This document shows, in pieces, positions 8,045 through 14,929 of a stretch of 28,717 nt of DNA. Source of the stretch: JAGXSE01 sp040757295 (GTDB lineage: Bacteria; Bacillota; PH28-bin88). The DNA is taken from contig JBFLXH010000033.1 of assembly GCA_040757295.1 (NCBI GenBank), positions 1 through 28,717 of the forward strand, written 5' to 3'. How positions within the stretch are numbered: position 1 is the first letter of the stretch; every line of letters starts with the position of its first letter. The notes under the pieces are model-generated. The model was given only the letters and a program-made list of their open reading frames with translations, did not search any database and had not been told where the DNA came from. Position numbers and translations under genes: made by a program.

Positions 8045-10699
8045 CTATTCAGCCACGGCAACCGGAGTGCTAGCAGCAGTCCTTTTTGTTTCCGCCGCCT
8101 GATGAACTGCCCACCCGGCTAAAAACGCTAAGACGGGTTTAAGTTTTTCATAAAATATTACCACAGTATCCCCAAGCTGGGCCTCTTTCAGGGCGGCTGC
8201 CAGGGCCTCAACTTCATCCGGCACCTCAGATATTTCAGTCTCAGCTTTTCCAGCTGCCAGGCAGCCCTTCTTCAGCAAATGAGCCACCTCACCCGGTCGT
8301 CGGCCCCGCAAATCCTGATCCTCTTTAATAAAGATGCGGTCACACCATTGACCTGCCACCAGGCCCGCCTCAAAGGCCAAGCTGTCTGTCCGGTCTCCTG
8401 GAACACCGATTACCGCCAAGATTCGGCGAGGGTTCCAGCGGCGGATAACCTGCAGGGTTGCATCTAATCCTGCCGGGTTATGGCCGTAGTCCACCACCAC
8501 CCGAATGCCACCGGCTTCCTGCACCGTCAGCCGTCCCGGATTATGCAGGGGAGATGTCCCAAACTCCCGCAAACCCTTAGCTATTACCGAGGGCGGGACT
8601 CCCAAAGCCCAGGCAGCCCCGGCAGCCGCCAGGATGTTTTGTACATTATGAAAAGCTGTACCACCAAAGGTCAGGGGAATTTTTTTCAATAACACCAGGT
8701 TAGAAACTTGGTCCCCTTCTGCCAAGACCAGCCTGCCGTTTTGCACCACAACCGCCCTGCCTCCCGCCCCCAGGTGACGGCGAATAATAGGATTATTTTT
8801 GTTTTGGCTGAAATAAATAACTGAGCCCCAAACCCGGCGGGCCATCTCTGCAACCAGGGGATCATCGGCATTGAGAACTGCGTAACCTTTCCGGTGCACA
8901 GCCTCCACCAGCAAAGATTTGACATGAGCTAAATCGGACAGTGTCTCCACTTCTCCCTGCCCCAGATGGTCACCGGAGATATTGGTTACCACCGCTACAT
9001 CCGCCCAGTCAAAGGCCAGCCCTCCTCGCAGTATTCCTCCCCTGGCAGTTTCTAAAACTGCGGCCTGTACCCTGGAATCCCGCAGTACCATGCGAGCGCT
9101 CAAAGGACCAGTGGTATCTCCCTCCATAACCAGCTGGTTGCCAATATATACTCCGTCGCTGGTGGTCATCCCTACTTGAAGCCCCTGCAGGCCAAGCATG
9201 AAAGCGATTAACCGAGTTGTGGTGGTTTTACCATTTGTGCCTGTAATACAGGCAATTGGAATGCGCCCTTTTTCTTCTGCCGGGAACAGGTAATCCACTA
9301 TAGCGGAGGCTACATCCCTGGGAGTTCCCAAAGAAGGGTAATGATGCATCCGGATGCCGGGCGCAGCATTCACTTCAATAATGGCCCCGGCGCTCATGCT
9401 TAGGGGTTTGGCAATATCCTCGGTCACCAGGTCGATACCTGCCACATCCAACCCAATTACCCGGGCAGCCCGGACGGCCATCATCCTATTCTCTGGATGG
9501 ACCAGTTCTGTTACGTCTATAGCCGTCCCACCGGTACTCAGGTTAGCATTTTCTCGCAAATATACTACCTCCCCCGGCGGGGGAACAGTATCGGGGGAAT
9601 AGTTTTTCTTTGCCAGGACCAGCAAAGCTACTGCATCGATCTTGATCTTAGTCAGGGCCTTTTCGTGATCCTCACCCCGAAGAGGGTTTTGGTTTTCCTG
9701 TTCTACTAATTCTTTAATGGTGTTCAAACCATTACCAATAACATGGGCTGGAATCCGTTCTGCGGCTGCAACCAGACGGTCGTTTACCACCAAGATGCGA
9801 TACTGCCTTCCTTTAATGTATTCCTCTACCAATACTTGCGGGCAGAAAGTGCTGGCTAAACGAAAAGCGGCCTTGACTTCCGCCGGAGTCGCCAGGTTGA
9901 GGGCAACCCCTTTACCCTGGTTCCCATCCAGGGGTTTTATCACCACAGGCTGGCCAAAGCCGGTAAACACATTAACCGCCTCGTTTTCACCAGTAACAAC
10001 ATAGCCCCGGGGAACAGGCAGCCCTGCTTCAGCTAAGAGTTCCTTGGCCAGGGATTTATCCCCGGCGATGTCTGCGGCAATACACCCCGTATGTTGAGTA
10101 ATGGTTGCCTGTACCATTTTTTGAGCCGCACCATAGCCGAGCTGCAGCAGGCTGCCTTGACTGAGGCGCATCACCGGGATTCCCCGGCGCCGGCAGGCCT
10201 CTGCGATAGCTTTCGTGCTGGGACCGAGCTCTGTCTTGGCAGCAAGAGACCGAATCTCCTCCAAGGCCCCCTTTATATCAAAAGCACATCCTTCCAGCAA
10301 GGCTTGGATAAGATTTGCCGCATACCTGCCGGCAATCATTCCCGCCTCCTTTGCCGTGTATTCCACAACGATCCGGTATACTCCCGGTTCATTGGTTGAA
10401 AGAGTTTTACCGTAGGTAGCTTTGCTTCCAGTCAGGCTCATCAGCTCCAGCCAGACATGCTCCACTACATGGCCCAAAAAGGTCCCTTCACTCAATCTAT
10501 CAACAAATCCCCCAGGATATCCTCTGGAACAATGGTGTTCTCTGAGGGATGGCAAGGTGATTAAGAGCTTATCAGGAAAGCCTTCGATTTCTGCAGTAGT
10601 CTTTTCAGCCCACAGGCCCAGGTCCAGTTTCATGGCCAGGACAGGACGATGGCAGAATACATTCCGCCCCTCGTAGGCCCGCACTTCCTTAATCAACAT
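8045..10699 (-). CDS. cphA: Cyanophycin synthetase
   Basis: Polymerises Asp and Arg into cyanophycin, an insoluble nitrogen reserve, using ATP. The 884-residue protein shows an N-terminal domain starting 'LIKEVRAYEGRNVF', then an ATP-grasp domain around residues 200-465 with 'GDKSLAKELLAEAGLPVPRG', 'VVIKPLDGNQGKGV' and 'IEVNAAPGIRMH'. A Mur-ligase-like domain with the P-loop 'ITGTNGKTTTTRL' (about residues 484-496) follows. The ATG at 10699 is preferred over one 45 bases upstream because CphA proteins begin right before this motif and AAGGAGGAG lies upstream (spacing somewhat long). It is 101 bp downstream of cphB. Gene pairs of this type occur in some spore-forming Clostridia. Confidence 0.96.
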   Translation of the reverse strand: MLIKEVRAYEGRNVFCHRPVLAMKLDLGLWAEKTTAEIEGFPDKLLITLPSLREHHCSRGYPGGFVDRLSEGTFLGHVVEHVWLELMSLTGSKATYGKTLSTNEPGVYRIVVEYTAKEAGMIAGRYAANLIQALLEGCAFDIKGALEEIRSLAAKTELGPSTKAIAEACRRRGIPVMRLSQGSLLQLGYGAAQKMVQATITQHTGCIAADIAGDKSLAKELLAEAGLPVPRGYVVTGENEAVNVFTGFGQPVVIKPLDGNQGKGVALNLATPAEVKAAFRLASTFCPQVLVEEYIKGRQYRILVVNDRLVAAAERIPAHVIGNGLNTIKELVEQENQNPLRGEDHEKALTKIKIDAVALLVLAKKNYSPDTVPPPGEVVYLRENANLSTGGTAIDVTELVHPENRMMAVRAARVIGLDVAGIDLVTEDIAKPLSMSAGAIIEVNAAPGIRMHHYPSLGTPRDVASAIVDYLFPAEEKGRIPIACITGTNGKTTTTRLIAFMLGLQGLQVGMTTSDGVYIGNQLVMEGDTTGPLSARMVLRDSRVQAAVLETARGGILRGGLAFDWADVAVVTNISGDHLGQGEVETLSDLAHVKSLLVEAVHRKGYAVLNADDPLVAEMARRVWGSVIYFSQNKNNPIIRRHLGAGGRAVVVQNGRLVLAEGDQVSNLVLLKKIPLTFGGTAFHNVQNILAAAGAAWALGVPPSVIAKGLREFGTSPLHNPGRLTVQEAGGIRVVVDYGHNPAGLDATLQVIRRWNPRRILAVIGVPGDRTDSLAFEAGLVAGQWCDRIFIKEDQDLRGRRPGEVAHLLKKGCLAAGKAETEISEVPDEVEALAAALKEAQLGDTVVIFYEKLKPVLAFLAGWAVHQAAETKRTAASTPVAVAE

Positions 10700-10800
10700 A
10701 AGCAGGGCGCTCCTCCTTAATTTTTGACGAGAATTCCAAATCATAGTTTTGGCTATTTAGTACCGGAATAAACCTGAAAAGCCTTATTGCCAGGCCCTGT

Positions 10801-11610
10801 TTACCCCGGCAGGGTTGGACGCCGCCTCTTCAGGTCAAATCCGAAGCCAGCCGGTAGCACATGCACCCGAACATCCATCAATGCTAAGGGCTGGGAAGGG
10901 CCGGATTCGGAAACATTGGTGTAGGTGATTGGCTGGCCATCTACTACGGTTACTGTTTGGGAGCCAAGAACCAGCAAGTGGTCATCAGTGCCAACAACTA
11001 CAGCCGTGTCCTCATCCAGTCCAAGACCTAAAATATAAGGGTTTTGCGCTACAGAAGTCAATAATCTCCCGAGGCGCCCCCGCTGGGCAAAATGCTGATC
11101 CACGACGACCCCGCTGATTAAGCCCATTCCAGGGGACATTTTTACGGTATTTTTCTTAGGCGCCTCTTCTTCATCACCCTCCACAATCATGGTATCGCTC
11201 ATTACGGAAGCCCCGGCGCTTGTCCCTCCAATTACAACTCCCCGTTGGTAGGCCTGGTGCAATGCAAGATCAAAAGCTGTCCCCCCCAGGAGGCTGGTAA
11301 GGCGCAGTTGATCACCCCCGGTAAAATAAATGCCTGTGGCCTTGGTTAGGCCTGCGAGATACCTTTTTTCCATCGCCTGTTCCCGCTCTGAAATATCTGC
11401 CGTCTCTACATCACCCGCCCCTAACCTGGTAAACAAACCGATATACTCTTGGCCCACTTCCTCTGCTTCTTGGCTGGCGGCAGTTACTACCACAATCCTG
11501 CTGTTTTCTCCGCCCGAAAGATGCACAAAGCGGGACAGGATTTCGCACTTGCCCTTCTTATCTTCTGCCCCACCAATAATCACCAGTGTGCCTTGAACGT
11601 ATTTTCCCAT
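10801..11610 (-). CDS. cphB: Cyanophycinase
   Basis: A serine-type exopeptidase that cuts cyanophycin to beta-Asp-Arg dipeptides. It is 269 residues, the usual cytoplasmic CphB size, with no signal peptide. The nucleophile elbow 'GGTSAGASVMSD' puts the catalytic Ser at 131, and 'TGGDQLRL' near 97-104 and 'GLGLDEDTAVVV' are family segments. The ATG has GGGGGAT 4-8 bases upstream. It is the first gene of cphB-cphA, divergent from the ComFB-family gene across 191 bp. Having both genes together implies synthesis and mobilisation of the reserve in the same cell line. Confidence 0.96.
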   Translation of the reverse strand: MGKYVQGTLVIIGGAEDKKGKCEILSRFVHLSGGENSRIVVVTAASQEAEEVGQEYIGLFTRLGAGDVETADISEREQAMEKRYLAGLTKATGIYFTGGDQLRLTSLLGGTAFDLALHQAYQRGVVIGGTSAGASVMSDTMIVEGDEEEAPKKNTVKMSPGMGLISGVVVDQHFAQRGRLGRLLTSVAQNPYILGLGLDEDTAVVVGTDDHLLVLGSQTVTVVDGQPITYTNVSESGPSQPLALMDVRVHVLPAGFGFDLKRRRPTLPG

Positions 11611-11720
11611 TATATCCCCCTTTTGCCTTGGCTCACCTTATCATGTTGCCGCGGCACAGGAGGATTTATTCAGCAATTTAATCGGTTTCTTGTTTTGCAT
11701 ATCCAGAATCGATTTACGCA

Positions 11721-11749
11721 GGAGGATTTTGTCGAGAAATAACGAATAA
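11721..11749 (+). promoter_or_regulatory. Sigma-H type promoter of the comFB-like gene, with embedded 0A-like word
   Basis: GGAGGATTT (11721-11729), an 11-base spacer and AACGAATAA (11741-11749) match the sigma-H consensus as I recall it at every defined position. The spacer carries TTTGTCGAG (11728-11736), one base from a Spo0A box core (TGTCGAA). The next feature is a leader hairpin before the start codon. Confidence 0.7.
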
Positions 11750-11780
11750 GGTTGGCATCCTGGGATAACCAGGGCCAACC
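11750..11780 (+). promoter_or_regulatory. Leader stem-loop before comFB-like gene
   Basis: GGTTGGC pairs with GCCAACC and inner CCTGG with CCAGG, giving a nearly closed hairpin just downstream of the sigma-H -10 and 22 bases before the ATG. There is no T-run, so it is probably a 5' UTR structure and not a terminator. Confidence 0.55.
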
Positions 11781-11801
11781 TCAAAAGCCGGAGGGATTGG
11801 T

Positions 11802-12077
11802 ATGTCTGAAAACCTTTTTTTAAAGAATACAATGGAAGACCTGGTCTGGCTCCTGATGAAGGATGTACTGGAGAAGTGGCCGGAGGTCTGCAAGTGCGAA
11901 ACCTGTCAGCATGATATAGCGGCTATCGCCTTAAACAGCCTGAATCCCCGCTATGTGGTCCGCACTAAAGGGGAGGTCCTTTCCAGGACCTCGGTGCTGG
12001 AAGTACAGCAAAGAGCTGATGTTTACAGCGCCCTAACCCGGGCAGCGCTCTTGGTTAACGAAAAACCCAGGCACTAG
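11802..12077 (+). CDS. ComFB-family (late competence) protein
   Basis: A 91-residue protein matching the ComFB family: helical N-terminus 'KNTMEDLVWLLMKDVLEKWP', then 'VCKCETCQHDIAAIALN' with Cys30, Cys32 and Cys35 (putative zinc site), and 'LNPRYVVRTKGEV'. In B. subtilis comFB lies between comFA and comFC; here neither is near, so it is a stand-alone copy. ComFB-domain proteins in other phyla have been linked to cyclic-dinucleotide binding, but that is family knowledge, not seen here. The ATG follows GGAGGGATTGGT. It is driven by a clear sigma-H type promoter, fitting transition-phase expression. Confidence 0.85.
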   Translation: MSENLFLKNTMEDLVWLLMKDVLEKWPEVCKCETCQHDIAAIALNSLNPRYVVRTKGEVLSRTSVLEVQQRADVYSALTRAALLVNEKPRH

Positions 12078-12083
12078 GCATGC

Positions 12084-12116
12084 ACATGGGCAGGGTTACC
12101 CTGCCCATGCTTTTAT
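12084..12116. terminator. Terminator between comFB-like gene and convergent protease gene
   Basis: CATGGGCAGGG-TTA-CCCTGCCCATG is a perfect 11-bp stem followed on the plus strand by CTTTTAT and on the minus strand by TGCATGCC. It is a good terminator for the plus-strand gene and may also serve the protease gene. Confidence 0.8.
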
Positions 12117-13118
12117 CTAATAGAAGTCTATCTGCAGCATATCCATCACATTCTGGATCCTGTTGCACACTGTTTTGGTGTCCGATCCCGCAAATAATAG
12201 GCCTACGGCATTATTGTTCATATCAAGAACCAGGGAGCCGCTGTCTCCCCCTTTGGACATTCCTGTCGTGACAAACTGGTCTGCAAACATCCCTTTTTGA
12301 TTTCCACTGATAGTAACCGTTAAAGTGGCCCGCGTCACCTGGACTGTCCCGGTTGTTAACCCGCTGGACCTGCCGCTTTTTTTTACCCGCATGCCATTTT
12401 GGGCTTCCGCAACTCCTTTGATTTTTCCGACCTCCAGGATCTCAGATCCTACCGCTTCCAGGCTGACAGGCCTAACAACAGCCGCATCCACCAGATTATC
12501 GTAAGGGACTCCCTTTTGCAGGGCGATGCGATAATTGCGCCATATTAACCGCAACACTTGGTTCACGATTTTTTCGGCTGCCTTGGCCGTCCGGCACCTG
12601 GCCGATGCATATTCCCGGCGCAAGGGGATATAACGCTCCAAGTAACCCACTACCTGTTCCATCGTTCCCCCATCGTAAGCCCCTGGCTGTAAAACCGGAT
12701 CGCCAATCCGAGCATTAGCGTCGTATCCATCCGTAGCATTGGCCACCACATGGTTGTTGGACAGAATCAAAGGTTGGCCTGTACGCCGGTCCTTTACCAG
12801 GGCGCCGAAAGTTCCGGCACTACTTTTATAATGGCCGATGCTCATCCCAGGATAAGCCGGCCGGCTATATCCCGTCCGATTCAATAACCTGATTTCCCCA
12901 ACTTCCAATACATCGGTGGGAGTTTCCCCTAACAGTTTGGGAATCCGCTGTCCCCTCGCCAATTCCTTCTCAGGCACCTTTTTTTCCACCAATACCACAA
13001 CAGCTGTCCGGCCTGTATCCTCACCCCGGACAGTTTTAGTCCCCCTGCCGACACCCACCACATTAGGCAAATTCATCAAGTGGGCTGTATGTCTTTGCAG
13101 CAATAAATCCATATTCAT
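12117..13118 (-). CDS. Trypsin-like (chymotrypsin-fold) serine protease, non-secreted
   Basis: A 333-residue predicted serine peptidase. The triad is readable: His123 in 'LILSNNHVVAN', Asp211 in 'NLVDAAVV', and Ser293 in 'KGGDSGSLVLD'. The N-terminal part (1-100), with 'HTAHLMNLPNVVGVGRGTK', is typical of a family of bacterial cytosolic-looking trypsin-like proteins. There is no signal peptide or transmembrane helix and no PDZ domain, unlike HtrA. I chose the ATG at 13118 (AAGGAGAT 7 bases upstream) over the GTG one codon earlier. It converges on the comFB-like gene. The substrate is unknown; the sporulation-rich neighbourhood suggests a developmental role (inference). Confidence 0.85.
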   Translation of the reverse strand: MNMDLLLQRHTAHLMNLPNVVGVGRGTKTVRGEDTGRTAVVVLVEKKVPEKELARGQRIPKLLGETPTDVLEVGEIRLLNRTGYSRPAYPGMSIGHYKSSAGTFGALVKDRRTGQPLILSNNHVVANATDGYDANARIGDPVLQPGAYDGGTMEQVVGYLERYIPLRREYASARCRTAKAAEKIVNQVLRLIWRNYRIALQKGVPYDNLVDAAVVRPVSLEAVGSEILEVGKIKGVAEAQNGMRVKKSGRSSGLTTGTVQVTRATLTVTISGNQKGMFADQFVTTGMSKGGDSGSLVLDMNNNAVGLLFAGSDTKTVCNRIQNVMDMLQIDFY

Positions 13119-13217
13119 CACAGGTATCTCCTTCCCCAGAGATTTTTTTGAGGAGGGTTTCCTATGATGTTATATTCCAACCCAGACCAAAGGGTTACGT
13201 TCTTCTTCAGTTCGCAA

Positions 13218-13242
13218 CAAAAAACACCCCAAAGGGGGTGTT
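13218..13242 (-). terminator. Strong minus-strand terminator upstream of the protease gene
   Basis: The minus strand reads AACACCCC(C)-TTT-GGGGTGTT-TTTTG, a clean stem with T-run. The only minus-strand gene it could end is the zinc-ribbon gene, whose stop is 300 bp away with the RNA element in between. Confidence 0.75.
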
Positions 13243-13266
13243 CATTCATAAGCTGATTTAACTTCT

Positions 13267-13309
13267 CCGCCGAGAAGTCCCCTCCCGAAAGGGAGGGGAT
13301 GAGAGGCGG
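13267..13309. repeat. Nested stem-loop preceding the orphan RNA element
   Basis: CCGCC (13267-13271) pairs with GGCGG (13305-13309), enclosing TCCCCTCCC/GGGAGGGGA (13278-13299) around a GAAA loop. It may be the left-end hairpin of the element described next. The same GGGAGGGG word closes the element on the right (13531-13539). Confidence 0.6.
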
Positions 13310-13345
13310 GTATTTGTGCAAACATCTATTCGTGCAACTCCTTTT

Positions 13346-13547
13346 GTGATACAATGTAGTAAAGCGTCCACCTGCAGGCAAGGGGACGGAATACGCAAAG
13401 CATCTGGCAGCCCTGTATTCCGTAAAGCCGTATGGGAATGTCAGACAGACGCAGTAGGGTAGGGACCACCCGAATTCAGGCTCGTCTGAAGCACCGCAGG
13501 TTGCTGATGAAGCGAGGATCTCCTTCCGAGAGGGAGGGGTAGTTCAC
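13346..13547 (+). ncRNA. Orphan omega-RNA / HEARO-like structured RNA, no nuclease gene
   Basis: About 200 bases without plausible coding on either strand, with successive stems: CGTCC/GGACG, GGAATAC/GTATTCC (13388-13421), CAGAC/GTCTG, GGGT/ACCC, and the 3' CCTTCC-GAGA-GGGAGG stem. Blocks such as GTATGGGAATGTCAG, CTCGTCTGAAGCACCGC and GATGAAGCGAGGA resemble, from memory, the HEARO RNA that guides IscB nucleases. The TAGTTCAC end also resembles right ends of IS200/IS605 tnpB elements. GTGATACAAT at 13346 may hold both the left boundary (GTGA) and a -10 (TACAAT). No IscB or TnpB ORF follows; a minus-strand zinc-ribbon gene begins immediately. I cannot separate the IscB-type (guide on the 5' side) from the TnpB-type (guide on the 3' side). 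Confidence 0.6.
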
Positions 13548-13753
13548 GGCCGTTGGTCCCTGTTCATGTTGTACAGGTAAAACAAGATTTCACCAACGCT
13601 GCAATCCTTATCTGTGTTAGTACACTTGTAATACTCAGCAGTATTTAAGTACCGATCCCCATACAAGAAAAGAGTCCCCGGCTTTCCTCCAGGTCCGAAA
13701 CAAAAAGGGCATGATTTGGTTACCACCTGCTGTCTTTCCTCAGGTACTGCCAT
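13544..13753 (-). CDS. Small zinc-ribbon protein of unknown function
   Basis: A 69-residue protein with two Cys pairs: 'SCPFCFGPGG' (Cys15, Cys18) and 'YKCTNTDKDC' (Cys44, Cys51), a zinc-ribbon layout. The region between is short and aromatic, with 'TLFLYGDRYLNTAEYYKC'. The ATG has AAAGGAGGT 8 bases upstream, so translation is well supported. The stop codon falls exactly inside the TTCAC that ends the orphan RNA element, so the last residues and stop may have been set by that insertion. The original C-terminus may have been longer. I do not recognise a named family. Confidence 0.75.
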   Translation of the reverse strand: MAVPEERQQVVTKSCPFCFGPGGKPGTLFLYGDRYLNTAEYYKCTNTDKDCSVGEILFYLYNMNRDQRP

Positions 13754-13810
13754 TCCTTTAGACCTCCTTTAAGTCCATTTGTTTTCCGCCTGGCCCCACT
13801 ACCTTCTTTT

Positions 13811-13957
13811 TTATTGTATACTGTATCCACCTTGTTGTCTACCAGCAACTAGATTCCCTGGCATTGCCATCCAACCCTCAGGGCTTATCCGATTACCCAG
13901 ACTCCTTTTGCGCACCCCCGCCATCAATTCTAGGGCAAAGATAGGTACCACTGCCAT
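13811..13957 (-). pseudogene. Coding-like 48-codon remnant with a membrane segment
   Basis: The minus-strand frame reads 'MAVVPIFALELMAGVRKRSL', then 'GNRISPEGWMAMPGNLVAGR' and a short tail to TAA. The beginning is hydrophobic, and the open frame continues upstream through more hydrophobic codons into the family C repeat until a TGA in it. There is no Shine-Dalgarno site at the ATG. It looks like the 3' part of a small membrane protein whose 5' end was replaced by the repeat, 57 bp upstream of the zinc-ribbon gene. It could instead be an intact small gene with a poor start. Confidence 0.4.
13813..13841 (-). promoter_or_regulatory. Possible sigma-A promoter of the zinc-ribbon gene
   Basis: TAGACA (13841-13836), 17 bases, TACAAT (13818-13813); each box has one mismatch. 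It overlaps the end of the coding-like remnant, so it is uncertain. Confidence 0.4.
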
Positions 13958-13976
13958 GGTTATGAATAAAATAGAA

Positions 13977-14110
13977 CAAAATCTTCCTTGGAAGACTCTA
14001 AGGTTGAGCTTCAGCGGGGGTCACAATCCCCCTCTGAAGCCAAGACCCAGTTGAATGAAACATATTACGGAAATTATGACTTATTCATACTTTTGAAACG
14101 TACATAATAT
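13977..14110 (+). repeat. Family C repeat with an internal family B segment
   Basis: It begins AACAAAATCTTCC with GGAAGACTCTAAGGTTGA, is interrupted at about 14013-14056 by the B-type hairpin GCTTCAG...CTGAAGCCAAGACCCA, and continues as GTTGAATGAAACATATTAC and GGAAATTATGACTTATTC. The copy at about 18.54-18.64 kb (inverted) has the C blocks without the B segment. Confidence 0.6.
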
Positions 14111-14151
14111 CCTGTGTGTTATAAAAACTTGTTAAACCTGGAGGGATAGCC

Positions 14152-14679
14152 ATGGCCAATATTCTGGTCAACCTTGATTACCGGCGCTTATACTTTACCC
14201 CTTTAATCGGTTATCCGGAAGCTTACCCGGTAGCCATCGGGAAACCAGAGACTCCCACACCTTCCGGTCACTATTCCATTGTTAATAAAATAATAAACCC
14301 AGGAGGCATCCTGGGCACTCGCTGGATGGAAATTTCCATCCCAACTGATAGCGGTCCTTATGGGATCCATGGGACCAACAGTCCCTGGTCGATTGGCAAG
14401 GCAATTTCTAATGGCTGTATTCGCATGTATAATAACGATGTGGAAGCTATTTTTTCCCGGTGCCACATTGGAACTCCTGTGGAAATAATCCAGGGGAACG
14501 GTTATTACGCGTCCCCGCCTGCCCCATATCAATGGGCAAAAAGACACCTAGTTAAGCCAAGGGATACCTTTTACCTAATAGCCAAAAGATACGGAGTATC
14601 TCTCCAGGCTCTGCTGCAGGTCAACCCCGGGGCTGACCCCCTGCGCTTGTTACCTGGGCAGGAAATAATTATTCCTTAG
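14152..14679 (+). CDS. L,D-transpeptidase (YkuD domain) with C-terminal LysM
   Basis: A 175-residue peptidoglycan cross-linking enzyme. The YkuD catalytic motif is complete: His73 in 'GIHGTNSPWS' and Cys89 in 'ISNGCIRMYNNDV'. A single LysM occupies about residues 132-174 ('LVKPRDTFYLIAKRYGVSLQ' ... 'LLPGQEIIIP'). B. subtilis YkuD has the reverse domain order, LysM first. There is no signal peptide, as in YkuD, which is spore-associated, so a spore-envelope role is likely but inferred. The ATG follows GGAGGGATAGCC. It converges on and overlaps the Spo0E-like gene by 11 bp. Confidence 0.92.
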   Translation: MANILVNLDYRRLYFTPLIGYPEAYPVAIGKPETPTPSGHYSIVNKIINPGGILGTRWMEISIPTDSGPYGIHGTNSPWSIGKAISNGCIRMYNNDVEAIFSRCHIGTPVEIIQGNGYYASPPAPYQWAKRHLVKPRDTFYLIAKRYGVSLQALLQVNPGADPLRLLPGQEIIIP

Positions 14680-14905
14680 CCTGTTTGTACCGCTTCATAT
14701 ATTTTACTATATAAACATCCAGCTCACAGCTTTTCTGGTAAACCTCAGGGTCCTGCAGGTTCTTTTTGGACAGAACCAAAAGGTCAAGTTCTCTTTTTTT
14801 GCGATTGATGATCGACAACAAACCGTTCTTAATCTCTTTCTGTTCCTTTACTTCGTCATTAGAGACTGTACGTGCCGCCGTACATGAAAAAGAAAAAGAA
14901 AACAT
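14669..14905 (-). CDS. Spo0E-like aspartyl-phosphate phosphatase
   Basis: A 78-residue protein; the Spo0E-like part is about residues 27-75: a first helix with 'LLSIINRKKRELD', then 'DPEVYQKSCELDVYIVKYM'. Spo0E-family members dephosphorylate Spo0A~P and carry the core S-Q-E-L-D; here it is SCELD (59-63), with Cys for Gln. The first ~25 residues are extra and Ser/Phe-rich. The start is uncertain: GAGAGG is about 11 bases before the ATG. It overlaps the convergent L,D-transpeptidase by 11 bp. A perfect TGTCGAA word lies about 90 bp upstream. Confidence 0.75.
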   Translation of the reverse strand: MFSFSFSCTAARTVSNDEVKEQKEIKNGLLSIINRKKRELDLLVLSKKNLQDPEVYQKSCELDVYIVKYMKRYKQAKE

Positions 14906-14929
14906 TTAATAACCATCCTCTCTATCCTA

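Noticed and set aside
13118..13381. Minus-strand 87-codon frame across the protease leader
   Set aside because: It crosses a strong terminator and the stem-loop of the RNA element, and ends in the protease start; no ribosome site.
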